Shown: one piece after another, positions 1 to 9,889 of the stretch
How the letters are laid out: each line of letters opens with the position of its first letter
Numbering within the stretch: the stretch's first letter is position 1
Origin: Ophryocystis elektroscirrha
Lineage: Eukaryota; Apicomplexa; Conoidasida; Neogregarinorida; Ophryocystidae
Length of the DNA: 15,483 bases
Direction of reading: 5' to 3'
Assembly (NCBI GenBank): GCA_030141585.1
Contig: JAQIFP010000094.1
Location: 20,001-35,483, forward strand
Position numbers and translations under genes: made by a program
Notes under the pieces: model-generated
Told to the model about the DNA's origin: nothing
The model's input: the letters and a program-made list of their open reading frames with translations, nothing else
Database searches by the model: none

Positions 1-115
1 TATATATATATATATATATACATAAATTTACATATATATGTATGTATAATCTTTTATATATTTATGTGCTATGTATGTGTATGTGCATATTCGCAAAGCA
101 TGGCATGTAAATAAA
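1..115. repeat. TA-rich intronic or intergenic DNA with (TA)10
   Basis: The window opens inside a TA dinucleotide tract (1-20), followed by degenerate TATG/TATA sequence. It probably belongs to the first intron of the partial minus-strand gene whose donor is at 120-115. No coding sequence is visible. Confidence 0.7.
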
Positions 116-120
116 CTTAC

Positions 121-269
121 ATAAAGAGTTTGGTAAGAAATTTAAGAGACTCTTTAACCAATAAAAATATTGACTTGTGTTGTTCATACAAAGCTTCATT
201 AGTCAAAGAATAATATATATTCAACGAATCTTCGTACTTTTCCCATACACTCTCACTTTTGATTTCCAT
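121..269 (-). CDS. 5' exon of an unrecognised gene, partial
   Basis: Read on the minus strand, an ATG at 269-267 opens a 49-codon frame that begins MEIKSESVWEKYEDSL and ends at a consensus GTAAGT donor (120-115). An in-frame TAA lies just upstream of the ATG, so this is probably the true start. Composition is soluble and helical (many E, K, L, Y) and the AT content is lower than in the DNA around it, which is why I read it as coding. The next exon must lie left of position 116 or outside the window. It follows gene 370-1465 on the same strand, with about 100 bp between them that hold an A/T homopolymer. I do not recognise the family. A UTR exon or chance open frame is possible. Confidence 0.5.
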
Positions 270-369
270 CAGTAGGACAGCAGCTTATAAAAAGACGGAT
301 TATGCATATTACATATATCTTGGAAAAAAAAAAAACTTTTTTTTTTTAATTTTTTAACATTAAAAAACT

Positions 370-1465
370 TCACGAATCAAAAAACTGTTTCTGCTTCATA
401 AACTCTTCGGATTTCCAGCTAGTCTGTGAGCTTTGCCCTTTTAATCTCTTTTGTTTTTCTTTATCTTTTATACCCCGACTTTTTACATAATTAGCTTCTT
501 TTTTTATCTTTTCTTCTTTTCGCTTCATTTGCTTCAGATACTGTTGATCCGCATTTCGCTTATTTGCCACGACCTATAACAGCGAATCAAATTCAATATA
601 ATTTGCAATTGAGCGTATCCATGCATACCCACATATGTTTTAAAATAATACTATGACAATAATTTATATATAAAATTTAATGATGTATAATAATTCAATC
701 AAAGTACTTATATATGTACATATATATATGTTGATACAAATATAATCTGTTAACTTTAAATATATACCTATATTGATAAAAATATATTTTATTAATATAT
801 TTATATATTAATAATATACAATATATATTAATATGATATATGAATATATTTTATTAATGTATTTATATATTTTTAATATATATTAATAATATATATATAT
901 AAACAAACTTTATAAATATATTTATATATTAATAATATATAATATACATTAATATTATTATTATTATATATATACTTATATTGATATAAATATACATAAT
1001 TAACATAATGTATATATATATATANNNNNNNNNNNNNNNNNTACATCTATATATATATATATCTGTTCAATAATATTAAATACATTTACATACTCGACTG
1101 TGTAATATTAAAACTTGCAATAATAAGCTTACGTCAACAAATGTAAGAGGAACATGCCAAGAGCTATTATCAGGAAGATTATAAGTTTTTGCGATTCCAG
1201 AAACTTGAGTTTTAGGAGCTTCCTGTTTTTTGAAGCTGACTCGATCAGAAACTTGTTTAAAAGTCACAGTGGCTTGTTCAAACGCAGAATCAACGCTGAG
1301 CAAACCTGGAGACACGTTGGATGACTTGTTTTCTTGATGTAACTTCAAAACGGTATCATTGTACAAATCTGATTCTTTTATAGCGGATGATGTTATTTCA
1401 GACGTGCTGGATTCATCACTTGAGCTTAAACTAGAATAATCCTCTTCATTTAGACATATAACCAT
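370..1465 (-). CDS. Unrecognised 178-aa protein with Ser/acidic N-terminus and basic C-terminus
   Basis: Two exons: 1465-1133 and 573-370 (TGA stop at 372-370). The intron, 1132-574, starts GTAAGC and ends TATAG, and the frame joins cleanly (LTFVD|VVANKRN). The N-terminal third is Ser/Glu/Asp-rich (residues 8-27, with runs such as SSLSSSDESS). The second exon is strongly basic and probably helical (residues about 112-150, many K, R, E, Q). It ends in a conserved-looking tail, KGQSSQTSWKSEEFMKQ. The shape suggests a nucleolar or RNA-associated protein, but that is inference from composition alone. The ATG at 1465 is the first in frame after the divergent promoter region; a further 5' exon cannot be excluded. 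The gene diverges from the Cdc6-like gene, 373 bp away. Confidence 0.65.
574..1132 (-). repeat. 559-nt intron with degenerate tandem repeat, TA tracts and an N gap
   Basis: Intron of the gene 370-1465. From about 781 to 955 a unit containing TTTATATATTAATAATATA recurs roughly three times at about 60-bp spacing. TA microsatellites flank the 17 N at 1025-1041, so the gap is probably a collapsed or unresolved TA repeat and the true intron length is uncertain. Confidence 0.7.
1025..1041. other. Assembly gap (17 N)
   Basis: Seventeen N sit between TA-rich flanks on both sides inside an intron. No coding sequence is affected as far as can be seen. Confidence 0.98.
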
Positions 1466-1838
1466 AAATACTAATTTATAGCCATGCTAAATTAATTTTT
1501 TGCACTTATGCGACAATTTATACAACGTACCTATAAATAAAAAATTAACATAGTGTTCTATATAATTTGTTCGTCGGAGAAACTCTTTATTATAATATCT
1601 TTTACGTATACAATGCATTATTTTCAACAATGTATTTTTTTTTTTTAATTACGTTAACTTATATTTTGTACAATGATACATACATAATTTTAAATTAGAG
1701 TGATCCCATCATTAATGTGTAAAATTATAGTATAAAACAAGATAATTTATACTTTATTGTTGTTAAATATTTGTAGTTTTTAGAACAAAATGGTAAATCG
1801 AGTATAGGTTCAGAAAAAATTATTGATGTTTTATTAAA
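1466..1838. promoter_or_regulatory. Divergent intergenic region between the basic protein gene and the Cdc6-like gene
   Basis: This 373-bp stretch separates two oppositely oriented starts and so must hold both promoters. It has a T9-10 run near 1627 and AT-rich sequence, but no motif I can name. A short open frame on the plus strand (about 1778-1866, encoding GKSSIGSEKIIDVLLK) follows a possible TTTGTAG acceptor. It is not in the Cdc6 frame and may be chance or an untranslated 5' exon. Confidence 0.5.
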
Positions 1839-4346
1839 ATGTCAAATTATGATATTCATTCTTTAATGCTAAAACATTTATCAAATGTGTTAACTACCAG
1901 TGCAACGGTTGAATACTTTGTATCTCGTGAGCAAGAATGTAATTTTCTAAAAACAAGTATTTTAAGGTATTTTTTCTATTTTTTCTTAATATTATTTTTT
2001 TATGTTGCTAGCGCTTTATATTCATTTATATAATCAAAATTTTGAGATTATTCTTAAATTTGATATGATACGATCTCAGGAAATTATCTAATCAAGACGA
2101 AGCATGTGCAATTAGAGTGTGTGGTCCTCCCGGTACGGGGAAGACGTTTACAGTGAATTATTTATTAAACCAAATGAAAAGTTCAGGAGAGTTTGATAGT
2201 AATTAATGATAGTACAAAGCTAAGTGTATAGTTATATCGCATGTGCATATATTGATAGTATTGAATGGTTTTTATCACATGTCTTATTTACCTAGTAACA
2301 GTAAATAAATTGAAGCAATTAGTTTATACGTATGTTATTTCTATAATGTGAGCCTTTTTTAAGCATTTTATGTAATTAAATTATTTAAATGATACAATGT
2401 TTATGATTTGATTGTATGATATACTATGAATGCATTTCCAAGTTTATTGCTTTGTATATGTAAGCACTTTTTATTTGTAATACATATGTCAATAATAAAT
2501 TTATATATATAATGTTTTTGCTTACATGTATCTGTGCATATATACCGATTTATAATTCCACTAATTTAAACGGTTACATGAATATCATTTTCATCAAAAG
2601 ATAGACAGCAATTAAATAAATCTAATTATTTATTAGTGTATATCAACAACAAATGGAAAATTGACGAATGCATCATCAATGGAGCTATAACAAATTCGTG
2701 GAAAGATTTTTTACCCAACATACTTGAAAAGTTATTGATTTCCCAGAAAGATATAACTTCAATAATGAGTGTATTATATATAAGAAAACCAATTTTTTTT
2801 TAGGCATATAAACTGGGTGGTGTTAGTTTAGCTGTACAAAAACTAAATCAGGTTCTCAAACAGAAGTCAAATAAACCATCGTAACACACATTTTTTGAAT
2901 TATAAATATACAGCATCATTGTTATTGACGAAGCTGAACATTTACCTTTCGAATTTTACGGTATGTCTAATGCATAAACTAATTACATATATACATGTAT
3001 ATTTATATAAACATATATATATACATATTTGTGTATATGTATAAGTGTATATATATATATATCATGAAATTTTTATGATTAAACACAAATTTGCAGCTAT
3101 TAGTGTATATCAATTATAATCATACTGTGGCATATAACACTTTTAAATCTAGTGATTAAAAAATAATTGACTTTTGTAAACATTACCCGTTATAGATCAA
3201 AAAAAAAGAAAAAAACCGCATGATTTAACTCTTTTTCTTGACACTGCCATTTCGCATGGACATATTTTTATACGTAAGCCAACTCAATATATATATATTC
3301 AGTTATCTCAAACCATGTGCCAAATCACGATCCTTCAAACAATTTAATTATTTTTAAACCTTACAAGGAATCGGAGTTAGAAGAAATAATTGAGCGTAGA
3401 TTAGATATTGCCAGGCTGAAGACAATACATGAGTTATCTCAAGAATTTGATTGTGTACCGAAATGTATCGAGAGAGAAATATTGAACTACAATCCCTTTT
3501 GTTCATCTACTACACAATTATCACTAAAGCGTCTAGCGAAAAATCAAGGAGATTGTAGGCATATGTTGCAAATATTTCGGTACGTAAATACAGCATCAGA
3601 TACCAAGTTTACGATTAATTAGGTTTTCAGTGCGCTTAATAAGTACAAAATTTTATGCATAGATGAATACTGCAATGAGTATTATAATCACTAAGTGTAA
3701 TTAATATTTAAAATATACACGTGTTAAACATAATTACTCTAAATCTGTGTAATAGATATTTGTTAATGGACTCAACCAATTCCCATGTTAAAGATGTTGG
3801 CGATAGCAACTTTGCAGAAGCAGAGTCTACAACAGCAAACTCCTCATCTCCTCCTAGCGATTCACTCTCCCTACAACACGCCAATGAAGTATTAGACACT
3901 TGTTTTGTAAAGTCTCAAACGTTCAACGTTATTCGTGATTTTCCGTTCCAACAGCAAATTCTTTTATGCGGTATATGCCTTGTTGCGCAACAAGTAAGTG
4001 AAAATATCAAACCTGGCTCCCTCCCTGTATTACCGTGGCAAGAAGTTCAGGTAATTTTTCTACTTACATCAAATAAAATTGAGCTTATTCTCACTATAAT
4101 GTACTACAGTAAATTACAGTGCTTTAATCTATTGTGATAATAATAGAAAAGTGAGCATATGATTTATAGTAAATTGGTCGTTTAACCTAATAAATATATG
4201 TGAAATTTTATCCTAGGAAAAATATGAAGAATTATGCAAATTATTTAATGTTCCCATTGAGTATAACAGTGTTACGATTGTTGACGCCTTCAACTATTTA
4301 CAAGCTTCAGGCATTATAGGTAAACTTATTCTATAAACTAATTATT

Positions 4347-4388
<42 letters not shown>

Positions 4389-4739
4389 CGAATATTTTTG
4401 TAAGTTTGTATATATATACATGTATATATATTAATATATGTAAAAAATATTTTTATATACAACATAATAATATTTTTATATAGCTTTTAATTTGTCGTCA
4501 TATTTAAATTAATTTTTTCTATTGTAAATTATTTCTTATATAAAATAATAACTTATTTTTGGTGATATATTTTAGACATAAATAATGTATCAAATAATAT
4601 GAGGAATAAGCGAAGCCTTAATGCTCTAAGGTTTATGAATTGTATAACTCTGCTTATCAACATTCATGATGTATGTGAAGTTCTTAAAAAATCAAAAAAA
4701 ATATTTAAATTATGGATTGAAGACACTTTAGTTTTGTAA
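1839..4739 (+). CDS. CDC6: Cdc6/Orc1-type AAA+ replication-licensing ATPase
   Basis: Ten exons: 1839-1966, 2080-2198, 2637-2770, 2804-2880, 2914-2960, 3196-3273, 3303-3579, 3756-4050, 4217-4319, 4576-4739. They join in frame to 473 residues. Walker A is GPPGTGKT (58-65), Walker B IIVIDEAE (154-161), sensor 1 LISN (Asn198), and sensor 2 GDCR (277-280) in the AKNQGDCRHMLQIF helix. A Ser/Asp-rich linker (about 300-327) leads to a winged-helix domain (about 345-450). This order is the Cdc6/Orc1 plan; Cdc6 and ORC load the MCM helicase on origin DNA in the nucleus. No BAH domain is seen, which favours Cdc6 over Orc1. The start follows an in-frame TGA at 1824-1826. The usual long N-terminal regulatory tail of Cdc6 is missing. 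Exon 3 placement (2637) is the least certain. Confidence 0.85.
2199..2636 (+). other. Second intron of the Cdc6-like gene, 438 nt
   Basis: Starts GTAATTAATG and ends TTATTAG. AT-rich filler with no repeat array and no frame worth calling. It separates the Walker A exon from the exon starting YINNKWKIDEC. Confidence 0.6.
3000..3063. repeat. TA/CATATA microsatellite in a Cdc6 intron
   Basis: Mixed TATA/CATATATG repeat inside the 235-nt intron 2961-3195, between the Walker B and sensor 1 exons. Confidence 0.7.
4353..4381. repeat. (TA)n microsatellite in last Cdc6 intron
   Basis: About 14 uninterrupted TA units within intron 4320-4575, just downstream of the GTAAAC donor. Confidence 0.9.
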
Positions 4740-4888
4740 ATACATTTTCAGACATTTACACTTCATCCTTAAATCGTTTCAACAAAATTCGTAATTAAAT
4801 AAATATATAGTGGATTAAAAAAATTATTTAAAATATTAACATATAAAACACTTATTTAATTTTTTTTTTTTTTAATGTCTTAATAATA

Positions 4889-5451
4889 ATGAATTCTAAT
4901 AAATTATTGAGTATACAGGAAAAAAAAGTGCCTGTTAAATTACTTCCCCCAATTCCTTCTAAAATAACTTCTAAAAATTTAGAAGTTAAAGGTAAAGCGC
5001 CGGTTCAAAACTCCATAGAAAAACAATTGACAGGCAAATCAGTAGAATTGCCTCCCAAACCACACTTGAAAAAAGCGTTAAGCACTTTAGGTAAAATTAA
5101 AGTTGAAAAGTCGGATATAACTAGCATTGAATCATCAAAAAGCTTTTCCAGTTCATCCGAGTCAATGGAAAAACAGAAGAAAGGTTCCGTTAAAGTAACT
5201 TCTGATCCCCCCACTAAACCTAATCTTCAACCTTCTAAATTTAAAGTTGTCAGCATAGAGGCTCAAAAACCTCCAAAAACAACTTCTTTTGATGTTGCAA
5301 AAGTTCAAAAATTCGATATTAAAAATTCTTCTAAGTATACTGTCATTTCCGTAAGTTTGCTTTCTCAAATAATAAGTCTGAACTATTTACACTAATTGTT
5401 GCATGTAGATACATATATGCATCAACCATTTTCTTTTTAAAGTTATTATTT

Positions 5452-5483
<32 letters not shown>

Positions 5484-7435
5484 CAGCCATTTATAATATA
5501 TTACAATAAAGATGATAATTTCTAACCATAAAAAAAAAAAAAAAAAATTATACTTGGGTATTATGATTTGAATTTAATTGTTAAAAGAATATGATTGTAC
5601 ATATACTTTCGTTATAATTACTTTGAAATATTATTGAATACAACAGAAAAATATTGAAGACGATTTTGTATCTGTTACCATACCACGGTAAGTCTCTTGA
5701 TAATTCTAATATATATATATATATGTATGTATAATTATCTATGTATGTATAATTATCTATGTATGCATAATTATCTATGTATGTATATTTATATGTATGT
5801 ATATAGATATGTGTATATATATCTATATACATATATATAGTTGAATAAGCACTTTTTGTTATTCAACTATATATATAGTATATGTTTTTGAGTACATTAA
5901 GCACATATATATACATATAAGTTTTACATAGATATACAAAGTTATATTATAAATAACTAATTTGTATTGATATTTTTTATACATAGGTTGTATAATAACT
6001 CAAACAAACCATATACATTGCCGCAAGAACCACTTAAGTCAGATATTTACCCTGCTGCTCCTTTGCCAGGAAGAGAAAAATCAAAGTCCAAAACTCCTGC
6101 AATAAATAATTATAAGAACAGAAATAAATTTAAATGTGATCATTGGGAAAAGATGAATCCAGGTGTAATTTCTAAATATATGTTTCCGGGACGACCTGTA
6201 GAGCCAGAAGATTTTCATGATATCAGAGATTTAGATGCACCTTTTCGCAGTGGTATCAAATCTAAAATAGAACCTACACGTCGTAATACTTCTTATATGA
6301 TAAACTCCTTACCATGGGAAAAAGCCGAGTATTATGTACATTGATAAAAATGCGTTTCAAAATTTATTTCAGATCAATTTGGCTAGATCTCGGACACCTT
6401 ATGAATACGTTGTTCCTAGTGATGACGAATATAATGATGAATACAATAAAAAAAATTATTTTGAAAAAGGCAAATGGCATAAAGAATACAATTCCTTGGA
6501 AGAAAAACAAGCTGCAAGAGTCAAATATGAGAGTCAAATGAATCCCCCTAGAATGTATGAAGACGTTGTCCAGGAATATAAAGGTTTAAAACATCCCAGA
6601 AAGTAATGCTGATATTTATTTTACAACGAAGCTTATTATAAGTTAACTATACAGAGTATAGTAGCAATCATTGATTACTTATTAATATATGTTTCAGAAC
6701 TGATGATGTATTGATACTCATAAGCAAAATTTACATAATATTTTATAAACCATCAAGCTTAGGCATTTTTTAGTCAACTTATTGACTAGCTTGTATTTCA
6801 ATTTATGTTTTCAATATAAATCTAAGTTATACACAACATCCTATATAAATATAACTATGATGAAATATAAAATTTTGAATTTAGCTATATTTATTTAGAT
6901 TACCATAATTATTTGATAAACAGTTGACTATAAATACGCGTATATAATTAGAATAGTATTATATAAGTGAACTGCAATTTAAGTAATCATACTTGCAGTA
7001 TATAAGCAACAATAATTTATAATTTACTATATTTGGTAACAGAGTGGGATTTCGTGGTGTTGGAGAATTTGCAGCTCATTATTCTAATTTGATGCCTTCT
7101 GATCAAAGTGATGTAATTAATTTACTTCTTTCTTGTAGAAGGTAAAAATTAAATAGTTTTAGAAATTATAATTATTAGTTGACTAATATTGAAATAATGG
7201 TTTTAGACTCGAACGAGAAATAGAAGAACAACATAAAATTATCGAATTACTTGACAATGACCTTCAAAAAACTCAAAATGCTCTTAAAGAACAGCCTGAA
7301 TGGGGCAAACAGTTAGAACTAGAACCTAACATCCCTGAATTTGGAACTGTAAATAATGTTCCTAGTTCGAAATTTCCATTTTATTCAAGAGGCCAAATGT
7401 TGATTGACGTACATGAAAAATCAAAAATGATTTAA
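4889..7435 (+). CDS. Unrecognised 469-aa protein, Lys/Ser/Pro-rich N-terminus and C-terminal coiled coil
   Basis: Six exons: 4889-5350, 5647-5687, 5987-6335, 6373-6602, 7043-7141, 7207-7435, all with GT/AG borders and agreeing phases. Residues 1-154 are low-complexity and basic (K, S, P; for example PPKPHLKKALSTLGKIK). Residues about 168-394 look like a folded, conserved core rich in W, Y, F and charged residues, with stretches such as CDHWEKMNPGVISKYMF, PYEYVVPSDDEYNDEY and GFRGVGEFAAHYSNL. Residues about 393-425 (LEREIEEQHKIIELLDNDL) have heptad spacing and predict a coiled coil. No signal peptide or membrane segment is present. It could be a cytoskeletal or scaffold protein, but that is only inference. 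It starts 149 bp after the Cdc6-like gene on the same strand. I do not recognise the family. Confidence 0.75.
5457..5483. repeat. (TA)n microsatellite
   Basis: About 13 TA units in intron 5351-5646 of the coiled-coil gene. An A17 run lies about 45 bp further on (5530-5547). Confidence 0.9.
5723..5794. repeat. 18-bp tandem repeat, about 3.5 copies
   Basis: The unit ATGTATGTATAATTATCT occurs at 5723, 5741 and 5759 (one T-to-C change in the third copy), with a decayed fourth copy from 5777. It lies in intron 5688-5986 just upstream of a perfect hairpin. Confidence 0.9.
5831..5876. repeat. Perfect inverted repeat, 18-bp arms, 10-nt loop
   Basis: Arms 5831-5848 and 5859-5876 are exact reverse complements; the loop is GCACTTTTTG. 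The inner half of each arm (AGTTGAATAA) is not simple TA repeat, so the symmetry is not just a by-product of TA richness. It is in intron 5688-5986 of the coiled-coil gene. Confidence 0.9.
6603..7042 (+). other. 440-nt intron of the coiled-coil gene
   Basis: Starts GTAATG and ends GGTAACAG. It holds a small perfect hairpin at 6771-6788 (arms TAGTCAA/TTGACTA, 4-nt loop), and a further CAAGCT/AGCTTG pair outside it. No box C/D or H/ACA snoRNA pattern could be completed, and no exon was found. Confidence 0.55.
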
Positions 7436-7480
7436 CGTTCTTTTTATAAGCTCAAATGTGTATCAAAAATTAGATTCTAG

Positions 7481-9835
7481 ATGATTAATTTACACTTTTT
7501 CACAATTTTTGACATTTTGGTATAACCAATTGATAAGTTTAACTAGCGACCCTCCATACAATAAATATTTAATAAACCTTTTGAAAAAAATGATACCAGT
7601 TGGTGTGGTTTGTTTCGCGATGCTTGTTTTGCAGTAATAGTAAAAAATTTGATATTTAATTAGAACAAACACTCTTCCCGTTTTTCATGATTCACAGGGC
7701 GTAAATTCTTTAGTCAGTTTACATGGTATCAATTTAAAACTCATACCAAGTAACCTTTTTCATACGAAAATAATCTCAGATCCTTTTTCTATGCATAAAA
7801 GAGTTTCTGTTGTTGAAGTGGTTGAAAATCCTGAAATTTTAGAGACACAAAATGCTGAAGAAAATTGCGATAGCGTAGATACGGCTGATGAACTTGGTTA
7901 GTTATAGAAATTTTAATATTATACTGTAGCTCAAGGTCAAATGGTAGCAGGTCTTGATAACAGGGATATGTCCCACGTTGAAGATGTAATAATAACTATG
8001 AATACACAATATATCAATATAAGTCTGTTTATTTATATTTCATTAGTTTTAATGTTAATTCTTGAATTCACACATCTGAATTTTCACGTTATAGATATAT
8101 ATAGTATGAAATACATATGTGAGATGTTTAGGTCATTTAAAGTCTACAAAGACAAATATTGTATGTAGCATACATTTAATATGATCTTCATTTTGAATTT
8201 TCAAACTTGCAGTAATTTGAACGTAAATTATTGCCAATTTGTGTGTCTATAATTTAAAATTCTACACGAAATTATTTTAAAAAAATTAGTTAATCGTAAA
8301 ATATTATCTATAATGTTTATTTTGAATTTAATGTAATACGATACTACCGATTCACTATTTAGTCATTAGTTAAATATAAGAATTTCACATATATTATGTA
8401 GGTTAGGGAACCCCCATATGGATGGTAATTAATGAAATGATTATACGCTGTAAAAGGGCGTTTCCAAATAGCGCAAAACATTACAAGAAGTACAAAATAG
8501 TCGAAGTTGAACCTGCTTCAAGACATATGGCAACTGCGGACGTTTTGAAATCTATGAAAAATGACAAAGTGGATCGAGACATATTAAGAAATGTTATGGG
8601 AAAAGGAGGTAAGATATTTGATTTAATCATAATTATAAAACAGTTTCTATAACTATTACTGAAAATACCAGAAAACCAACCAAAGCAACAGAAAAGAAAC
8701 CCAAAGTAAAGATTGTAAATGTTAAACCAAATGATTACGAAGATATATTAAATACGGATGAATTAGAGGTAGTACATGTTTGACGTTATATTGCTAGTAA
8801 CAGAATCACGAATCCATACACATGCCAGAAGCTGAAATTCCTGACAAAAATTTTAACGACTTTTATATAATACCTAATGCAGTTGAAAAACCGTCGTTTT
8901 GGTCCATTTGGAGATTATTTGGTTACAACGATACTGCGACAACAACAGTATCTCCAATGCCTGCTCCGTACAATTCCGGAGCATCAGCTCCCGCTCAATA
9001 TACTCCTTCACCATATATGCAGCCAAGCAGCTATACTACGCCATATCCAGGACCACAGCCAGCATACAATACACCAACACCTTTCGCAGCTACAACGCCA
9101 TACCCTAATACGCCATATCCCAGCGTACAACAACAAACTCCGGCTACGTCACCATCTGTATATAGACCTAACCCTACAGTTACATCTAATCCGATACAAA
9201 GCTCTCATTTGTTACAAACCAAAAAAATTAAATATCGTGTAATACAAAAACATAATCCATCTTTGAAAAAATATATTTACGAAGTTGACTTTATAAATGC
9301 AAATGAGCCAAAGAACCAAAAAATAATCAGATCTGTAAAAACTTATTCATGCGATATATCAAATCCAAATTGCCAATTTAAACCTTCAGTAAATGAAAAA
9401 GATTTTGAGCCAGAAAAAAAAATAGATAAGAAAACTATCAAAATAATCATAGAAACTACACCTGAACCGCTGTCTTCTATGAAGCCAGCTTCAAAAACAT
9501 CTGACAAATCTCCAATGAAAATAACTGACAAGGTGACTTCTGATTCAAATGATGAACCAGCTTCCAAAACAGCCTCTGAAGCAAAGACAAGTAATCAGCC
9601 AAGCTCAAAGGCGGTTGATAAATCAGGAACTAAGAAATCATCAACAAAAACAGCAGAGTCAGAAAAAGACGGTGATGAGGAAGAGGATGATAGATCTAAC
9701 CTAAATCCAAAAAAAATACTGGATAAAATGATGCCAAAGAAATCTGAACCAACAGAGTCATCTTCAACAAATAGTGAAGATGATGATGATGATGATGAAG
9801 AAGAGAAAATTGAAATTCCTCTAAAAAAATTATAG
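7481..9835 (+). CDS. Unrecognised 527-aa protein, possible signal peptide, Pro/Thr/Tyr-rich middle, acidic C-terminus
   Basis: Proposed exons: 7481-7519, 7698-7896, 7930-7985, 8402-8424, 8457-8608, 8686-8768, 8804-9835. The last exon is certain as an open frame; the small ones rest on GT/AG sites and phase. Exon 1 gives a hydrophobic start (MINLHFFTIFDIL) that could be a signal peptide; this is weak. Residues about 99-155 hold VREPPYGWAFPN and a basic stretch. The last exon has FWSIWRLFGY (216-225), a Pro/Thr/Tyr-rich region (about 233-318) with TPYP-like repeats, a possibly folded basic segment (about 324-385) containing a CDISNPNC pair, a long Lys/Ser/Thr tail and an acidic run (EDDDDDDEEE) before KIEIPLKKL. 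The look is of a secreted or surface parasite-type protein, but no family is recognised. It converges on RPL34 with 54 bp between stops. Confidence 0.65.
7986..8401 (+). other. 416-nt intron with a readable 5' part
   Basis: Starts GTAATAAT, ends TTATGTAG. If retained, the preceding exon reads on in frame for about 61 codons to a stop at 8166-8168 and adds a hydrophobic stretch (ISLFIYISLVLMLILEF) that could span a membrane. The rest of the intron shows nothing beyond AT-rich sequence. Confidence 0.5.
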
Positions 9836-9889
9836 AAGAATTTTTGAGTTCAAATATTAGTTATAACGCTATGGGGAAAAATAATAAAT
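9836..9889. terminator. 54-bp convergent intergenic region
   Basis: Separates the TAA of the acidic-tailed gene (9833-9835) from the TAA of RPL34 (9892-9890). AATAATAAAT near 9880 could serve as a poly(A) signal for the plus-strand gene. The 3' UTRs of the two genes must overlap unless they are extremely short. Confidence 0.6.

Noticed and set aside
1778..1866. Possible extra upstream Cdc6 coding exon (GKSSIGSEKIIDVLLK)
   Set aside because: Out of frame with the Cdc6 exon, with no donor that would bring it into frame; kept only as a possible untranslated exon.
1839..4739. Assignment as Orc1 rather than Cdc6
   Set aside because: No BAH domain or long N-terminus is present; however, Orc1 of some protists also lacks it, so Cdc6 is preferred and not proven.
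5581..5832. Minus-strand open frame rich in Tyr/Ile/Thr
   Set aside because: It is a translation of the TA and 18-bp repeats within an intron; composition is repeat-driven.
8877..9242. Alternative frames on both strands within the Pro-rich exon
   Set aside because: Shadows of the real 337-codon frame, which has coherent domains and the only fit to the upstream splice phase.
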